From NCBI RefSeq assembly GCF_026013905.1, contig NZ_CP110257.1, forward strand, positions 1,302,001 to 1,366,000: a stretch of DNA of 64,000 nucleotides, read 5' to 3'. Below, piece by piece: positions 19,539 to 32,960 of this stretch (position 1 is its first letter; every line of letters begins with the position of its first letter). Position numbers and translations under genes: made by a program. This DNA is from Schlegelella aquatica (GTDB lineage Bacteria > Pseudomonadota > Gammaproteobacteria > Burkholderiales > Burkholderiaceae_C). The notes below the pieces were generated by a model. The model saw only the letters and a program-made list of their open reading frames with translations. It made no database searches and was not told the DNA's origin.

Positions 19539-20345
19539 TCAGACGTCGCCCAGCAGGTACGCCAACTCTTCGTCGCTGAACCCGGCGCGGCGTCGCGCCT
19601 CCTCGTTGAAGGGCGGCTTGAGCCGGGGGGCCTGGTAGCGCCGCACCAGCTCCCCATAGTGCGCGACCGGGTCGAGGCCCTCGCGCTCGCAAAGCCAGCG
19701 GTACCAGCGGTTGCCGATGGCCACGTGGCCCACTTCGTCGCGCAAGATGACGTCCAGGATCTCCACAGCACGCAGGTCCTCGGCGCGGCGCAGCTTGTCC
19801 TGGATCAGGGGCGTGGCATCGAGGCCGCGGGCTTCGAGCGTGCGCGGCACGAGCGCCATGCGGGCCACCGGGTCCTCGCGTGTCTTCCAGGCCATGGCCC
19901 ACAGGCCGTCGTGGGCGTCGAACTCGCCGTAGTCGTGGCCCAGCGAGCGCAGGTGCTCGCGCAGCAACGTGAAGTGCAGTGCCTCCTCCGCCGCCACCTG
20001 CAGCCAGTCCAGGTAGTAGGCGGCGGGCATCGCCTCGAAACGCCAGACGGCATCGAGCGCCAGGTTGATCGCATTGAACTCGATGTGCGCGATCGCATGC
20101 AGCAGGGCCGCGCGGCCGTGCGGGGTGTGGGGCGAGCGCCGCGGCACCTCGTCGGGGGGCACGAGCCGCGGCCGCTGCGGGCGGCCCGGCACGCCGTGCG
20201 GCTCGCTCAAGCGGGCCTGCGGTGCAAGCGTCAGCGAGCCGGTCCGTGCCTCGCCGAACAAGGCGCGTGCGGCGGCGGCCTTCTCGGCGGGGTCGCACAG
20301 CGTGAGCACGTCGAGGGCGCGGCAGCGGGCATCCAACGTCGGCAT
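19539..20345 (-). CDS. DUF455 ferritin-like protein
   Basis: A 268-residue protein from ATG 20345. The helices contain repeated metal-ligand style motifs HAIAHIEFNAINLALD, VAAEEALHFTLLREHL and ILRDEVGHVAIGNRW: Glu/His pairs in the arrangement of a ferritin-like diiron four-helix bundle. DUF455 proteins are related to the tRNA-modifying MiaE-like fold, but their activity is not established. It is convergent with the MarC gene and divergent from the gamma carbonic anhydrase gene. Confidence 0.88.
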   Translation of the reverse strand: MPTLDARCRALDVLTLCDPAEKAAAARALFGEARTGSLTLAPQARLSEPHGVPGRPQRPRLVPPDEVPRRSPHTPHGRAALLHAIAHIEFNAINLALDAVWRFEAMPAAYYLDWLQVAAEEALHFTLLREHLRSLGHDYGEFDAHDGLWAMAWKTREDPVARMALVPRTLEARGLDATPLIQDKLRRAEDLRAVEILDVILRDEVGHVAIGNRWYRWLCEREGLDPVAHYGELVRRYQAPRLKPPFNEEARRRAGFSDEELAYLLGDV

Positions 20346-20459
20346 GGCGGAGGGCGGTCCTTCAGGTGTCCTTCCGGTGAAGGGCGGCGCAAGGCAAGCG
20401 TCGAACCTAGAATTGTCCCATCCCACCCGCGCGCGGTGGTGCACCCGTTGGGAGCCCTC

Positions 20460-20984
20460 ATGGCCATCTACCAGCTCGACGACCTCGTCCCGCAGATCCA
20501 CGAAACCGCCTGGGTGGCCGACAGTGCCGAAGTCATCGGCCGGGTCGAAGTGGCGAGGGACGCCAGCATCTGGTTCGGCACCGTGGTGCGCGGCGACACC
20601 GATCTGATCCGCATCGGGCGCGGCTCGAACATCCAAGACAATTCGGTGCTGCATGCCGATGCCGGGCAGCCGCTGTCGATCGGCGAGGAGGTCACGGTGG
20701 GCCACCAGGTCATGCTGCACGGCTGCACGATCGGCGACGGCGCGCTCATCGGCATCCAGGCGGTGGTGCTCAACGGCGCCCGCATCGGCCGCGGTTGCGT
20801 CGTCGGCGCGGGCTCGGTGGTCACCGAGGGCAAGGAGTTCCCGGACGGCTGGTTGATCCTCGGCGCGCCCGCCAAGGCGGTGCGGCAACTCACGCCCGAG
20901 CAGATCGCGCTCTTTCAGGCTGGGGCTCGGCACTACGTGCACAACGCCCGGCGCTTTCGCCAGGGGCTGAAGAAACTGGGGTGA
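20460..20984 (+). CDS. Gamma-class carbonic anhydrase-like hexapeptide-repeat protein
   Basis: A 174-residue left-handed beta-helix protein of the YrdA/CaiE/gamma-CA group. The trimer-interface metal ligands fit the family: His in NSVLHADAGQP and the pair in VGHQVMLHGCTIGDG. Hexapeptide repeats run from residue 18 to about 130 and a C-terminal helix follows. Bacterial members bind zinc and some hydrate CO2, but many show no activity in vitro. It is divergent from the DUF455 gene and upstream of hslO. Confidence 0.9.
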   Translation: MAIYQLDDLVPQIHETAWVADSAEVIGRVEVARDASIWFGTVVRGDTDLIRIGRGSNIQDNSVLHADAGQPLSIGEEVTVGHQVMLHGCTIGDGALIGIQAVVLNGARIGRGCVVGAGSVVTEGKEFPDGWLILGAPAKAVRQLTPEQIALFQAGARHYVHNARRFRQGLKKLG

Positions 20985-21086
20985 TTCGCGCCGGGGCAAA
21001 ATACCGGCCTTCCCGCACCGAATCCAGGCGCCGCCCCCTTCGGGGACGCGGCGCTTGCTGTCTTGACACTCAGCGAGGTCCTGCTC

Positions 21087-22121
21087 TTGAACGCTCCCGC
21101 CCCCTTGCCCAGCGAACTGCACAAGTTCCTGTTCGACGGGCTGCCCGTGCGCGGCATCATCGTGCGCCTGACCGACGCCTGGCAGGAGATCCTGCGCCGG
21201 CGCGAGCAGGTGGGCGGCTATCCCGAGCCGGTGCGGCGGCTCCTGGGCGAGATGGCGGCGGCCAGCGTCCTGATGCAATCCAACATCAAGTTCAACGGCG
21301 CGCTGGTGCTGCAGATCCTCGGCGACGGGCCGGTCAGGGTCGCCGTCGCAGAGGCCCAGCCGGACCTCACCTTGCGGGCGACCGCGAAGGTGATCGGCGA
21401 GGTTGCGGCCGACGCTCGGCTGGAGGCCCTGGTCAACGTGGGCGGGCACGGCCGCTGCGCAATCACGCTGGACCCGCGCGACCGATTGCCGGGCCAGCAG
21501 GCCTACCAGGGCATCGTGCCCTTGCATGGCGACCGCCGCGAGCCCCTGCAGCGCCTGAGCGAGGTGCTGGAGCACTACATGCTGCAGTCCGAGCAGCTCG
21601 ACACGAAGCTCGTGCTCGCGGCCAACGACGAGGTGGCGGCCGGCTTGCTGATCCAGCGACTGCCCATCGAGGGCGCCGGCAACCTCGCCGGCCGGGCGGC
21701 GGCCGCCCAAGGGGGTGGCGAGCCTTCCGGCCGCGCCTCGGCCAACGAGGACGAGATCGGCCTGAACGAAGGCTACAACCGCATCGCCCACCTGACGGCC
21801 ACGCTCACGGCAGACGAACTGCTGCACCTGCCGATCGATCAGATCCTGCACCGCCTGTACTGGGAGGAAAAGCTGGTGCGCTTCGAGCCCTTGCGGGGCG
21901 ACGAAGGCCCGCGGTTCGCCTGCACCTGCTCGCGCGAGCGGGTTGCGCGCATGCTCGTCGGCCTGGGCCGCGAGGAGGTGGGCAGCATCCTGCAGGAACA
22001 GGGGCGCGTCGAGATCGGCTGCGATTTCTGCGGGCAGCACTACCACTTCGACCCGGTGGACGTCGGCAGCCTGTTCACACCGGGACGCGACCTGCCGCCC
22101 GGCTCGTCGTCCGTGCAGTAG
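21087..22121 (+). CDS. hslO: Redox-regulated chaperone Hsp33 (HslO)
   Basis: Hsp33 is a holdase activated by oxidation of a zinc-bound four-cysteine switch. The C-terminal switch is intact: CTCS and CDFC, about 65 codons before the end. Substrate domain signatures MQSNIKFNGALVLQI and the GYP-type loop are present. I prefer TTG 21087, which has GAGG eight bases upstream, giving 344 residues; a TTG at 21063 is the alternative. A Gly/Ala-rich insertion around residues 205-225 (AGRAAAAQGGGEPSGRAS) makes it longer than E. coli Hsp33 (292). Confidence 0.92.
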   Translation: MNAPAPLPSELHKFLFDGLPVRGIIVRLTDAWQEILRRREQVGGYPEPVRRLLGEMAAASVLMQSNIKFNGALVLQILGDGPVRVAVAEAQPDLTLRATAKVIGEVAADARLEALVNVGGHGRCAITLDPRDRLPGQQAYQGIVPLHGDRREPLQRLSEVLEHYMLQSEQLDTKLVLAANDEVAAGLLIQRLPIEGAGNLAGRAAAAQGGGEPSGRASANEDEIGLNEGYNRIAHLTATLTADELLHLPIDQILHRLYWEEKLVRFEPLRGDEGPRFACTCSRERVARMLVGLGREEVGSILQEQGRVEIGCDFCGQHYHFDPVDVGSLFTPGRDLPPGSSSVQ

Positions 22122-22146
22122 CGGTCGTCGCCGGCGGGCGCCGCTG

Positions 22147-22878
22147 TCAGCGCCGGGCGGCGAGCCCGCGGAACAGGCGGTGCTCGCACTCGGGCACGAG
22201 GCACTCGCGGCACCAGGCCTGCCAGCGTGCGTCGTCGCGGCCCCCACGGGGATCGGCCTCTTCGGGGCCCGGTGCCGGTGCCGAGGCCGCCGGGAAGGGC
22301 CGCCCCGCCAGGCCCGGCAAGTGGGCCTGCACCGCGCGCCAGGCGTTGTCGGCCCGCGTGGGGCCGTGGCCATAGATCACGCCGTAAGGGCGGGCCAGCG
22401 CAGCAAGCTCGCGGCGCACACGCAGATCCACCGGCTCACGCACATGCGGGCCGTCGCGCTGCAGCCCATCGGCCTGCCAGGGCAGGTCCAGCCCCATCAA
22501 GAGCGTGAGGTGCACCTGCGCATGAGCCTGCCGGCAGCTCTCGTGCAGGCCGGTGTCGCCGAAGAGGATCTCGCTGTAGATCGCGGTCATGAGCGCCGTC
22601 GTGTCCGCCAGCACGAGGGGCGCTTCGCGTCGCGCCGCGGCGATGCGTTCCGTCTGGATGCGAGCGATCTCGGCCTGCTCGTGGCGATGGGGCGTGCGCC
22701 CTTCGCGCTCGCAGAACTCGCGCAGGTACTCCGTCACCACGACTGCCTCCAGCCCGGCTTCGCGCAGCCGGGCCTGCAAGGCCCACGCCGTGGAGGTCTT
22801 TCCGGTGCTTTCCGCCCCGAGCAGGGCGACGACCGCACCGGCCGGCGGCGGGGGCAGCGCGGACGAGGCAGGTGTCAT
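22147..22878 (-). CDS. NadR-like AAA ATPase, probable ribosylnicotinamide kinase
   Basis: A 243-residue protein from ATG 22878. It has a P-loop GAESTGKTSTAWAL and a TEYLREFCEREGR segment, matching the kinase half of NadR, which phosphorylates nicotinamide riboside. There is no DNA-binding or adenylyltransferase half. Coupling with pnuC through ATGA strongly supports a nicotinamide riboside salvage step: PnuC imports and this kinase traps it as NMN. A Pro/Ala-rich stretch interrupts the C-terminal region, which ends with three Cys/His residues of unknown role. Confidence 0.8.
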   Translation of the reverse strand: MTPASSALPPPPAGAVVALLGAESTGKTSTAWALQARLREAGLEAVVVTEYLREFCEREGRTPHRHEQAEIARIQTERIAAARREAPLVLADTTALMTAIYSEILFGDTGLHESCRQAHAQVHLTLLMGLDLPWQADGLQRDGPHVREPVDLRVRRELAALARPYGVIYGHGPTRADNAWRAVQAHLPGLAGRPFPAASAPAPGPEEADPRGGRDDARWQAWCRECLVPECEHRLFRGLAARR

Positions 22879-23531
22879 CGACGGGCCCCCCGCGCAGGTG
22901 AGGCGGCCTCGATCTGACGCGACCAGGCGCGCCAGCCGACGACCGACAGGGCGATGAAGACGAGGTACAGCCCGGCGGTCAGCCACAGATCCTTGTAGAC
23001 GAAAAGCGCCACGCTCACCCCATTGACCACGATCCACACCGGCCAGTTCTCCACCAGCTTGCGCCCGAGCAGGAACTGCCCTAGCACGCTGGCCGCCGTG
23101 GGGAAGGCGTCCCAGTACGGCACATCGGTGTCAGTGTAGTGGTCGAGATACCACCCGACGAGCGGCCAGGTCAGTCCCAAGGCCAGCAGGTTGAGCGCGC
23201 GGCCCCGAGCCGACAGCCGATGGACCGCCAGCGCCCGCCCCGAGGTGTCGCGCCCCCGCAGCCATTGCCACCAGCCCCAGCCGGCCACGACGGCGAAGAA
23301 GATCTGCAGCACCGCATCGCCATAGAGGCGGTACTGCCAGAAGAGCAGGAAGTACAGCAGGGAACTCGCGATCGCCAGCGGCCAGCCCCAGTGGATCACG
23401 CGGATGTTGCACACCACCATGGCCAGGGCCAGCGCCACCGCGACGAGCTCGAGCCACGTGAAGGGCACGGCGCCGACCACGAAGGCCGGCTGCATCCACG
23501 GCTGCACCGCAGCGAGCAGGGCATCCATCAT
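22875..23531 (-). CDS. pnuC: Nicotinamide riboside transporter PnuC
   Basis: A membrane protein of about 218 residues with seven predicted helices. It shows the PnuC landmarks NIRVIHWGWPLAIASSLLYF, FWQYRLYGDAVLQ, the WxxW-containing GWGWWQWLRG and the ENWPVWIVVNGVSVALFVYK region; these aromatic/Asn motifs line the substrate channel in the family. Two ATGs (23531 and 23528) are equally possible. The gene begins immediately after the terminator of the ftsB operon, with no obvious ribosome site, and overlaps the kinase gene by 4 bp. Confidence 0.92.
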   Translation of the reverse strand: MMDALLAAVQPWMQPAFVVGAVPFTWLELVAVALALAMVVCNIRVIHWGWPLAIASSLLYFLLFWQYRLYGDAVLQIFFAVVAGWGWWQWLRGRDTSGRALAVHRLSARGRALNLLALGLTWPLVGWYLDHYTDTDVPYWDAFPTAASVLGQFLLGRKLVENWPVWIVVNGVSVALFVYKDLWLTAGLYLVFIALSVVGWRAWSRQIEAASPARGARR

Positions 23532-23545
23532 CGCGTCGCACAAGA

Positions 23546-23569
23546 AAAAGCGGAGCCCGGGGCTCCGCG
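23546..23569 (-). terminator. Rho-independent terminator of the pyrG-ftsB gene run
   Basis: On the minus strand a GCGGAGCCC / GGGCTCCGC hairpin is followed by TTTTTC. It lies about 40 bp after the ftsB stop codon and 14 bp before the pnuC start codon, so pnuC must be expressed from read-through or from a promoter overlapping the hairpin. Confidence 0.8.
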
Positions 23570-23610
23570 TGTGACGGGCACCGCCTGCCGCGCACCGTGC
23601 CCCGGGGGCC

Positions 23611-23895
23611 TCAACGCGGCGGCGGGGTGATCTGCACGAACACCTCGTCCGGCTTGATCATGCCGAGTTCGTAGCGGGCCTTTTCCTCGACCATCTCGAG
23701 GCCTTCCTTGAGGTCGCGCACCTCGGCGGCGAGCTGCGCGTTGCGCTCTCGTGCGGCCTCGTTCTTGACCTGCTGGGCTCCCAGCCGCCGCTGCAGCTCC
23801 ATCACCCGGTGCACGCCGTTCTTGCCGAACCACAGGTCGGCATGGACGAGCACCAAGAGCGCCACGAGCGCCAGGGTGAGGAGGCGGGAAGACAC
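23611..23895 (-). CDS. ftsB: Cell division protein FtsB
   Basis: FtsB is a small bitopic divisome protein that works with FtsL and FtsQ. The 94-residue product has one N-terminal membrane helix (LLTLALVALLVLVHADLWFG), a coiled coil (residues 30-65) and the C-terminal EEKARYELGMIKPDEVFVQI, which is highly characteristic. It follows eno by 13 bp, the standard pyrG-kdsA-eno-ftsB order in betaproteobacteria. Confidence 0.95.
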   Translation of the reverse strand: MSSRLLTLALVALLVLVHADLWFGKNGVHRVMELQRRLGAQQVKNEAARERNAQLAAEVRDLKEGLEMVEEKARYELGMIKPDEVFVQITPPPR

Positions 23896-23908
23896 CGCAG
23901 CCGCCGCT

Positions 23909-25270
<1,362 letters not shown>

Positions 25271-25561
25271 TTACAAACCTTCCACGACCACCATGCGCAT
25301 GAGGGCGGCGCCGGCGCGCGCATCGCGGGCGCGGCGGTACTCGGCGGAGTCGTAGAAGGCGCGGGCCTGGTCCATCGACGGGAACTTGAGGATCACCAGG
25401 CGCGTGGGCTGCCAGCGGCCCTCCAGCACCTGCACCTGCCCGCCGCGCACCAGCACTTCGGCGCCATGCGCCTGCATCGCCTGGGTGGACCACTTGCGGT
25501 ACTCGGCATACTGCTCGTCGTTGGTGACCGTGACGTCGGCGATGATGTAGGCAGGCTTCAT
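25271..25561 (-). CDS. DUF1330 (EthD-like dimeric alpha-beta barrel) protein
   Basis: A 96-residue protein beginning MKPAYIIADVTVTNDEQYAEYRKW and containing SMDQARAFYDSAEYRRARDARAGAA, the usual DUF1330 pattern of a dimeric alpha/beta-barrel fold. Function is unknown; related folds include small monooxygenases and stress proteins. It lies 9 bp after kdsA and 78 bp before eno, so it belongs to that transcript, a placement seen in several betaproteobacteria. Confidence 0.88.
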   Translation of the reverse strand: MKPAYIIADVTVTNDEQYAEYRKWSTQAMQAHGAEVLVRGGQVQVLEGRWQPTRLVILKFPSMDQARAFYDSAEYRRARDARAGAALMRMVVVEGL

Positions 25562-25570
25562 CGGGCAGGC

Positions 25571-26425
25571 TCAGTTGAAGTCGTTCTCGAGGAACCCGTG
25601 GCGCTTGGTGACGCGATCGAGCTCCAGCAGCGTCTCGAGCAGGGCCTTCATGCGGCGCAGCGGCACGGCGTTGGGGCCGTCGCTCAGGGCCTTGCTCGGC
25701 TCGGGGTGCGTCTCCATGAACAGGCCCGCCACGCCGACCGCCACGGCGGCTCGCGAGAGCACCGGCACGAACTCGCGCTGCCCGCCCGAGCTGGTGCCCT
25801 GGCCGCCCGGCAGCTGCACCGAGTGCGTGGCGTCGAAGACGACCGGCGCGCCCGTCTCGCGCATGATGACGAGCGATCGCATGTCGGAGACGAGGTTGTT
25901 GTAGCCGAAGCTCGCGCCGCGCTCGCACGCGAGGAAGTTGTCCTCCGGCAGGCACTTTTCACGGGCCGCCGCGCGCGCCTTGTCGATCACGTTCTTCATG
26001 TCGCCCGGCGCGAGGAACTGGCCCTTCTTGATGTTGACCGGCTTGCCGGACTGGGCGACGGCGCGAATGAAGTCGGTCTGGCGGCACAGGAACGCCGGCG
26101 TCTGCAGCACGTCCACCACGGCCGCGACGGCCGGCACTTCTTCTTCGGTGTGCACGTCGGTCAGCACCGGCACGCCCAGCTCGCGCTTGACCTTGGCCAG
26201 GATCTCCAGACCCTTTTCCATGCCGGGGCCGCGGAACGAGGCCCCGGAGGAGCGGTTGGCCTTGTCGTAGCTGGACTTGAAGATGAACGCGATGCCCAGC
26301 TCGGAGGTGATCTCCTTGAGCGTGCCGGCGGTGTCCATCTGCAGCTGCTCGGACTCGACCACGCACGGGCCGGAGATCAGGAAAAAGGGCTGGTCCAGCC
26401 CCACCTTGAAGCCGCAAAGTTCCAT
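25571..26425 (-). CDS. kdsA: 3-deoxy-8-phosphooctulonate (KDO-8-P) synthase
   Basis: KdsA condenses phosphoenolpyruvate with arabinose 5-phosphate to make KDO-8-P for lipopolysaccharide. The 284-residue protein has the opening [74 protein letters not shown] and [16 protein letters not shown]. All are standard. It lies downstream of pyrG by 33 bp. Confidence 0.97.
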   Translation of the reverse strand: MELCGFKVGLDQPFFLISGPCVVESEQLQMDTAGTLKEITSELGIAFIFKSSYDKANRSSGASFRGPGMEKGLEILAKVKRELGVPVLTDVHTEEEVPAVAAVVDVLQTPAFLCRQTDFIRAVAQSGKPVNIKKGQFLAPGDMKNVIDKARAAAREKCLPEDNFLACERGASFGYNNLVSDMRSLVIMRETGAPVVFDATHSVQLPGGQGTSSGGQREFVPVLSRAAVAVGVAGLFMETHPEPSKALSDGPNAVPLRRMKALLETLLELDRVTKRHGFLENDFN

Positions 26426-26458
26426 CGATGTTCCTCGAGGGGCGAGGCGCGGCGGCGA

Positions 26459-28228
<1,770 letters not shown>

Positions 28229-29083
28229 TCAGCGGCGGCTGGCGGGGCGGGCCGGCTCGCGCTCGAAGCGCTCGAGCCACTCGGTCACGGCTTGCACCGT
28301 CTCGAAGGGCTTCTCGAAGGGGTAGAGGTGGCTGCCTTCGATCCAGCTGATGCGCCCGTGCGTGATCTGCTCGGTGGCGCGCAGGCCCACCTGGCGCACC
28401 TCCACGGAGCGGGTGCCGCCGATGAAGGCCACCGGCACGCGCAGCGGTCGGCGCCGCAGCAGGTGGTGGATGTGGTGCGGCAGCGTGTTGTAGATGTCCG
28501 TCTCGATCTCGCGCTTGAAGGCCAGGGTGCGTTGCTCGCCCGCGGGCTGCGTGCCGGCGGCGATGTAGTCCGCCAGCACCTCGGGGTGCCAGCTCGCGAA
28601 GTTGGGCTTGCTGGCGAAATGCGACAACGCCTCGTCGGCGCTGCCCCAGGCGTCGCGGCGCTGGCGCGAGATCTTGCCCGGCGAGACGCGGCCGATCCAG
28701 CCGGCGGCCTTGAACAGCTGCACGCCCCTCGCCTTGAGGCCGTAGAGCACCGGGGAGTCGAGCAGCACGACGCCTCGCGCGAGGTCGGGCCGGTAGATCG
28801 CGGCCAGCAGGCTCAGGAACCCACCGAGCGAGTGGCCGACGAGCCAGGCAGGCCGCTGCGGCACTTCGCGCTCGATGAAGTGGATGAGCTGGTCGCGCAG
28901 ATGCGGCCAGTTGTTCGTGACCGGGTACCGCGGATCGTGGCCGAACTTCTCGATGGCGTGGACCTCGTACCCCTGCGCGCGCAAGCGATCGAAGAGCAGA
29001 CGGTAGGTCCCGGCCGGAAAGCCGTTGGCGTGCGAAAAGACGATAGGCGAAAGAGACGACATCGGGGGTGTGGGAGCGGTCAT
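28229..29083 (-). CDS. Alpha/beta hydrolase
   Basis: A 284-residue cytoplasmic alpha/beta hydrolase (no signal peptide). It has [11 protein letters not shown] near the N-terminus (oxyanion hole), the nucleophile elbow [12 protein letters not shown] and a late His in [11 protein letters not shown]. The start at 29083 shares ATGA with the mutS stop; a second Met eight codons in is possible. A hydrolase of this type next to mutS is common in Burkholderiales, but its substrate is unknown. Confidence 0.85.
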   Translation of the reverse strand: MTAPTPPMSSLSPIVFSHANGFPAGTYRLLFDRLRAQGYEVHAIEKFGHDPRYPVTNNWPHLRDQLIHFIEREVPQRPAWLVGHSLGGFLSLLAAIYRPDLARGVVLLDSPVLYGLKARGVQLFKAAGWIGRVSPGKISRQRRDAWGSADEALSHFASKPNFASWHPEVLADYIAAGTQPAGEQRTLAFKREIETDIYNTLPHHIHHLLRRRPLRVPVAFIGGTRSVEVRQVGLRATEQITHGRISWIEGSHLYPFEKPFETVQAVTEWLERFEREPARPASRR

Positions 29084-31701
29084 AGCAGCTTCTTCAGCCG
29101 GTACAGCGCGTCCAGCGCCTGACGGGGGGAGAGCTCATCGGGCTGCAACGCGGCGAGGGCTTCTTCGACGGGCGACGGCTGGGGCGGTTGCGGCACCGCA
29201 GGCGTCGCGGGGGCTGCAAAGAGGTCGATCTGCGCGTCGCTCGCACGCTGCTGGCTTTCGAGCGACTCCAGCGTGGCGCGCGCCTGCCGGATGAGCGAGG
29301 GCGGCATGCCCGCCAGCCGCGCCACCTGCACGCCGTAGCTGCGGCTGGCCGGCCCGGGCTGGATCTCGTGCAGGAAGACGAGGTCGTCGCCCGACTCCAC
29401 CGCGCCGACGTGCACGTTCAGGGCCCGCTCATGCCGGGCGGGGAATTGCGTCAGCTCGAAGTAGTGGGTGGCGAACAGCGTGAAGGAGCGGTTGCGGTCG
29501 TGCAAGTGGCTCGCGATGGCGCCCGCGAGCGCCAGGCCGTCGAAGGTGGAAGTGCCACGCCCGATCTCGTCCATCAGCACCAGCGAATGCTCGGTCGCGC
29601 CGTGCACGATCGCGGCCGCTTCGGTCATCTCCAGCATGAAGGTGGACTGCGCGTTGGCGAGGTCGTCCGCGGCCCCGATGCGGGTGTGGATGGCGTCGAT
29701 GGGCCCCAGGCGGCAGTTCTTCGCGGGCACGTAGGAGCCGATGGCCGCCAGCAGCACGATCAAGGCCACCTGACGCATGAAGGTGGACTTGCCCCCCATG
29801 TTCGGGCCGGTGATGATGAGCATGCGTCGGTTGGCATCGAGCCGGCAGTCGTTGGGCATGAAGCGGCCTGCGCCCGTTTCCTGCAGGCGGGCTTCCACCA
29901 CGGGGTGACGGCCTTGCTCGATCTCGATGCACGGCTCCTTGACGAACTGCGGCCGGCACCACTGGAGGGTGGCGGCCCGCTCGGCCAGCGCGCCGAGCGC
30001 GTCCAGCGTGGCCAGGGCCTCGGCCAGCGCGCCCAGCGCCGCCAGGTGCGGCTGCAGGTCTTCGAGCAGCTGCTCATAGAGCCACTTCTCGCGCGCCAGC
30101 GCCCGGTCCTGGGCCGACAGCGCCTTGTCCTCGAAGGCCTTGAGCTCAGGAGTGATGAAGCGCTCGGCATTCTTCAGCGTCTGGCGGCGCTGGTAGTCCA
30201 TCGGCACGCGGCCCAGGGCCCCTTGCGTGACCTCGATGTAGAAACCGTGCACCTTGTTGTACTGCACGCGCAGGTTCGCAATGCCGGTGCGTGCGCGCTC
30301 GCGCGCTTCCAATTCGACGAGGAAGGCGTCGCAGTTCTGGCTGATCGCGCGCAACTCGTCCAGCTCGGCATCGAAGCCGGGTGCGATCACCCCGCCGTCG
30401 CGCAGCATCACGGCGGGCTCCTCGGCGAGGGTGCACACGAGCCGTTCGAGGATCGTGCCGTCGGGCTGGAGTGCTGCGGCCAGGCGTTCCAGCAGCGGCG
30501 CGTGCCCCGGGGGCAGGGTCGCGCGCAGGGCGGGCAGAGCGGCCAGCGTCGCTCGCAGGCCGGCCAACTCCCGGGGGCGCACCTGGCGCAGCGCCAGGCG
30601 CGCCGTGATGCGCTCCACGTCGCTCGTCTGCCGCAGCGCGTCGCGCAAGCGGTCGAAGCCGTGCTCCATCAGACAGGCGATGGCTTCGTGCCGTTGGATC
30701 GCGACCTCGCGGTCGCGCATCGGGTGGCACAGCCAACGCCTGAGCATGCGGCTGCCCATGCCGGTGCGGCAGGTGTCGAGCACCGACAGCAAGGTCGGCT
30801 TGTCCTCGCCGCGCAGTGTCTGGGTCAGCTCCAGGTTGCGGTGGGTGGCGGGCGGCAGCTCAAGCAAGTCGCTGGCGCGCTGCACTTCGAGCGTGGCCAC
30901 GTGCGCCAGCGCCCGGCCCTGCGTGTGCTCGGCGTACGACAGGAGCGCAGCCGCCGCGGCGTGGGCCAGGGCCAGGTCTTGGGCATTGAAACCGGCGAGG
31001 CTCGCCACGCGCAGCTGCTCGCACAGCTTGCGCGCGCCCAGCGCCGCGTCGAACTGCCACCCCGGGCGCTTGGTGAGCGCGCAGCGCTGCTGCTGGACAC
31101 AGGCGGGCCAGTCGCCCTCGGCCAGCAGGATCTCCGCCGGCTGCAACCGGGCCAGCCAGGTGGCCAGTTCGCGTTCCACGCATTCGGTCAGTCCGAGCCG
31201 CCCGCTGGCCAGGCCCAGCCACGCCAGCCCGAAGCGGGCCGCTTGACGGTGCAGGGCCACGAGCAGAGTGTCGGCCTTGTCCGAGAGGAGTTCGGTGTCG
31301 GTCACCGTGCCGGGCGTCACCACGCGCACCACCTTGCGCTCGACCGGCCCTTTGGTCGCGCCGACCTCGCCCACCTGTTCGCAGATGGCCACAGCCTCGC
31401 CGAGCTTGATCAGCTTGGCCAGATACGACTCCACGGCGTGCACCGGCACGCCGGCCATCACCACCGGCTGGCCCGCGCTTTGGCCCCGCGTGGTGAGGGT
31501 GATGTCGAGCAGACGGTTGGCCTTGACCGCGTCGTCGAAGAACAGCTCGTAGAAGTCGCCCATCCGGTAGAAGACGAGCGTGTCCGGAAACTGCGCCTTG
31601 ATGCGCAGGTACTGCTGCATCATGGGCGTGTGCTGCGCGAAGTCCGCACTGCCCAGGGCCCCTTGCGTGCGCTCGCGCGTCGCCGCGTCCGCGTGCTTCA
31701 T
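29080..31701 (-). CDS. mutS: DNA mismatch repair protein MutS
   Basis: MutS recognises base mismatches. The 873-residue protein has the mismatch-contact region [16 protein letters not shown] with Phe-x-Glu, connector and lever domains, and the ATPase domain with Walker [34 protein letters not shown] and ATHYFELT. The C-terminal clamp and tetramer region ends [22 protein letters not shown] lies upstream of the ATG. Together with mutL at 10062-11960 it makes a MutS/MutL set. Confidence 0.98.
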   Translation of the reverse strand: MKHADAATRERTQGALGSADFAQHTPMMQQYLRIKAQFPDTLVFYRMGDFYELFFDDAVKANRLLDITLTTRGQSAGQPVVMAGVPVHAVESYLAKLIKLGEAVAICEQVGEVGATKGPVERKVVRVVTPGTVTDTELLSDKADTLLVALHRQAARFGLAWLGLASGRLGLTECVERELATWLARLQPAEILLAEGDWPACVQQQRCALTKRPGWQFDAALGARKLCEQLRVASLAGFNAQDLALAHAAAAALLSYAEHTQGRALAHVATLEVQRASDLLELPPATHRNLELTQTLRGEDKPTLLSVLDTCRTGMGSRMLRRWLCHPMRDREVAIQRHEAIACLMEHGFDRLRDALRQTSDVERITARLALRQVRPRELAGLRATLAALPALRATLPPGHAPLLERLAAALQPDGTILERLVCTLAEEPAVMLRDGGVIAPGFDAELDELRAISQNCDAFLVELEARERARTGIANLRVQYNKVHGFYIEVTQGALGRVPMDYQRRQTLKNAERFITPELKAFEDKALSAQDRALAREKWLYEQLLEDLQPHLAALGALAEALATLDALGALAERAATLQWCRPQFVKEPCIEIEQGRHPVVEARLQETGAGRFMPNDCRLDANRRMLIITGPNMGGKSTFMRQVALIVLLAAIGSYVPAKNCRLGPIDAIHTRIGAADDLANAQSTFMLEMTEAAAIVHGATEHSLVLMDEIGRGTSTFDGLALAGAIASHLHDRNRSFTLFATHYFELTQFPARHERALNVHVGAVESGDDLVFLHEIQPGPASRSYGVQVARLAGMPPSLIRQARATLESLESQQRASDAQIDLFAAPATPAVPQPPQPSPVEEALAALQPDELSPRQALDALYRLKKLL

Positions 31702-31722
31702 CGCCGGCTCCCGTCGTGGGCG

Positions 31723-32778
31723 TCAGAAGGGGGCGGTGTCGTCTTGCGTGTCGTCGCGGCGCTCGCCCGCGGCAGCGGGCGATCCGCTGGCGGGGCCCGT
31801 CCCGGCCTTGCTCTTGCCGGCCTTTTCGGCCTCCACGTCGGCCCGGCGCAGGCGCACGGGGCCCTTCTTGCGGGGCGGTGCGGGGGGTGCGGCCTCTTCG
31901 TGAGCCTCGGGCTCCGCCGCAGCGGTGGGCGAGGGCTTCGCCTGCGCGCCTTCGGGGGCTTCGACTTCCTTGATGACGCGGGTGAAGGGCGAAAGCATCT
32001 GCACGAGCTGCCCGTAGATGCGCGGCGTGCCCGCCACCACCTCGCGTTGATGCAGGAAGTCCGGCTCGCCGGTGAAATTGCCGATGAGGCCACCGGCCTC
32101 GGTGATGATCAGCGAGCCTGCGGCCACGTCCCACGGGTTGAGGCCCGTCTCGAAGAAGCCGTCGTAGTACCCGGCGGCCACGTAGCAGAGGTCCAAGGCG
32201 GCCGCGCCGGGGCGGCGCACGCCGGCGCAGCTTTGCATCACCAGTTCGAACATCTTCATGTAGCGCTTGAAGTTGTCGCCCTTGCGGAAAGGAAAGCCGG
32301 TGCCGATGAGCGCATCGGACATCCGGGTGCGCTTGGAGACGCGGATGCGCTTGTCGTTGAGGTAGGCGCCGCGCCCCTTGGAGGCATAGAAGAGGTCGTT
32401 GCGGGCCGGGTCGTACACGACGGCCTGCTGGATCTGCCCGCGCACCTGCAGCGCGATGGACACCGCGTACACCGGGAAGCCGTGGATGAAGTTGGTGGTG
32501 CCGTCCAGCGGATCGATGATCCAGACGTGGTCGCTGTCGCGCTTGCCGTGGGTGCGCCCGGATTCTTCGGCCAGGATGCCGTGGCCGGGGTAGGCCGTGA
32601 GCAGTGTCTCGATGATGGCCTGCTCGGCCGCGTGGTCCACCTCGGTGACGAAGTCGTTGGGCGACTTGGCGCTCACGCGCAGCAGGTCCAGGTCCAACGA
32701 TGCCCGGTTGATGATCGCGCCGGCGGCGCGCGCGGCCTTGATCGCGGTGTTGAGCATCGGATGGAGGGCTTGGGACAT
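31723..32778 (-). CDS. suhB: Inositol-1-monophosphatase SuhB with C-terminal extension
   Basis: A 351-residue protein whose first 265 residues are a standard SuhB/inositol monophosphatase: [17 protein letters not shown], the metal site [17 protein letters not shown] and [17 protein letters not shown]. SuhB also joins ribosomal RNA antitermination complexes in E. coli. The unusual part is a C-terminal tail of about 80 residues rich in Ala, Pro, Glu, Lys and Arg, not present in E. coli SuhB (267 residues). The tail looks disordered. The ATG at 32778 is the family start; mutS follows on the same strand in the downstream direction. Confidence 0.92.
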   Translation of the reverse strand: MSQALHPMLNTAIKAARAAGAIINRASLDLDLLRVSAKSPNDFVTEVDHAAEQAIIETLLTAYPGHGILAEESGRTHGKRDSDHVWIIDPLDGTTNFIHGFPVYAVSIALQVRGQIQQAVVYDPARNDLFYASKGRGAYLNDKRIRVSKRTRMSDALIGTGFPFRKGDNFKRYMKMFELVMQSCAGVRRPGAAALDLCYVAAGYYDGFFETGLNPWDVAAGSLIITEAGGLIGNFTGEPDFLHQREVVAGTPRIYGQLVQMLSPFTRVIKEVEAPEGAQAKPSPTAAAEPEAHEEAAPPAPPRKKGPVRLRRADVEAEKAGKSKAGTGPASGSPAAAGERRDDTQDDTAPF

Positions 32779-32960
32779 AAGCGAAACCTGTCTGGGCGGA
32801 TGGGGGCGGCTTCGGACGACGCAGCCGAGCCGCAGGCGGACGTTGACGGGAATGAAAGAGCAAAGACGGCGCCGGCAGGTCGGGCCTGCGGGCGCCATCA
32901 CGATAATGCTCGAAATTCTATCCTGCCCGCCGGTCACGCCAGTGCGGCCCCGTTTGCGCG

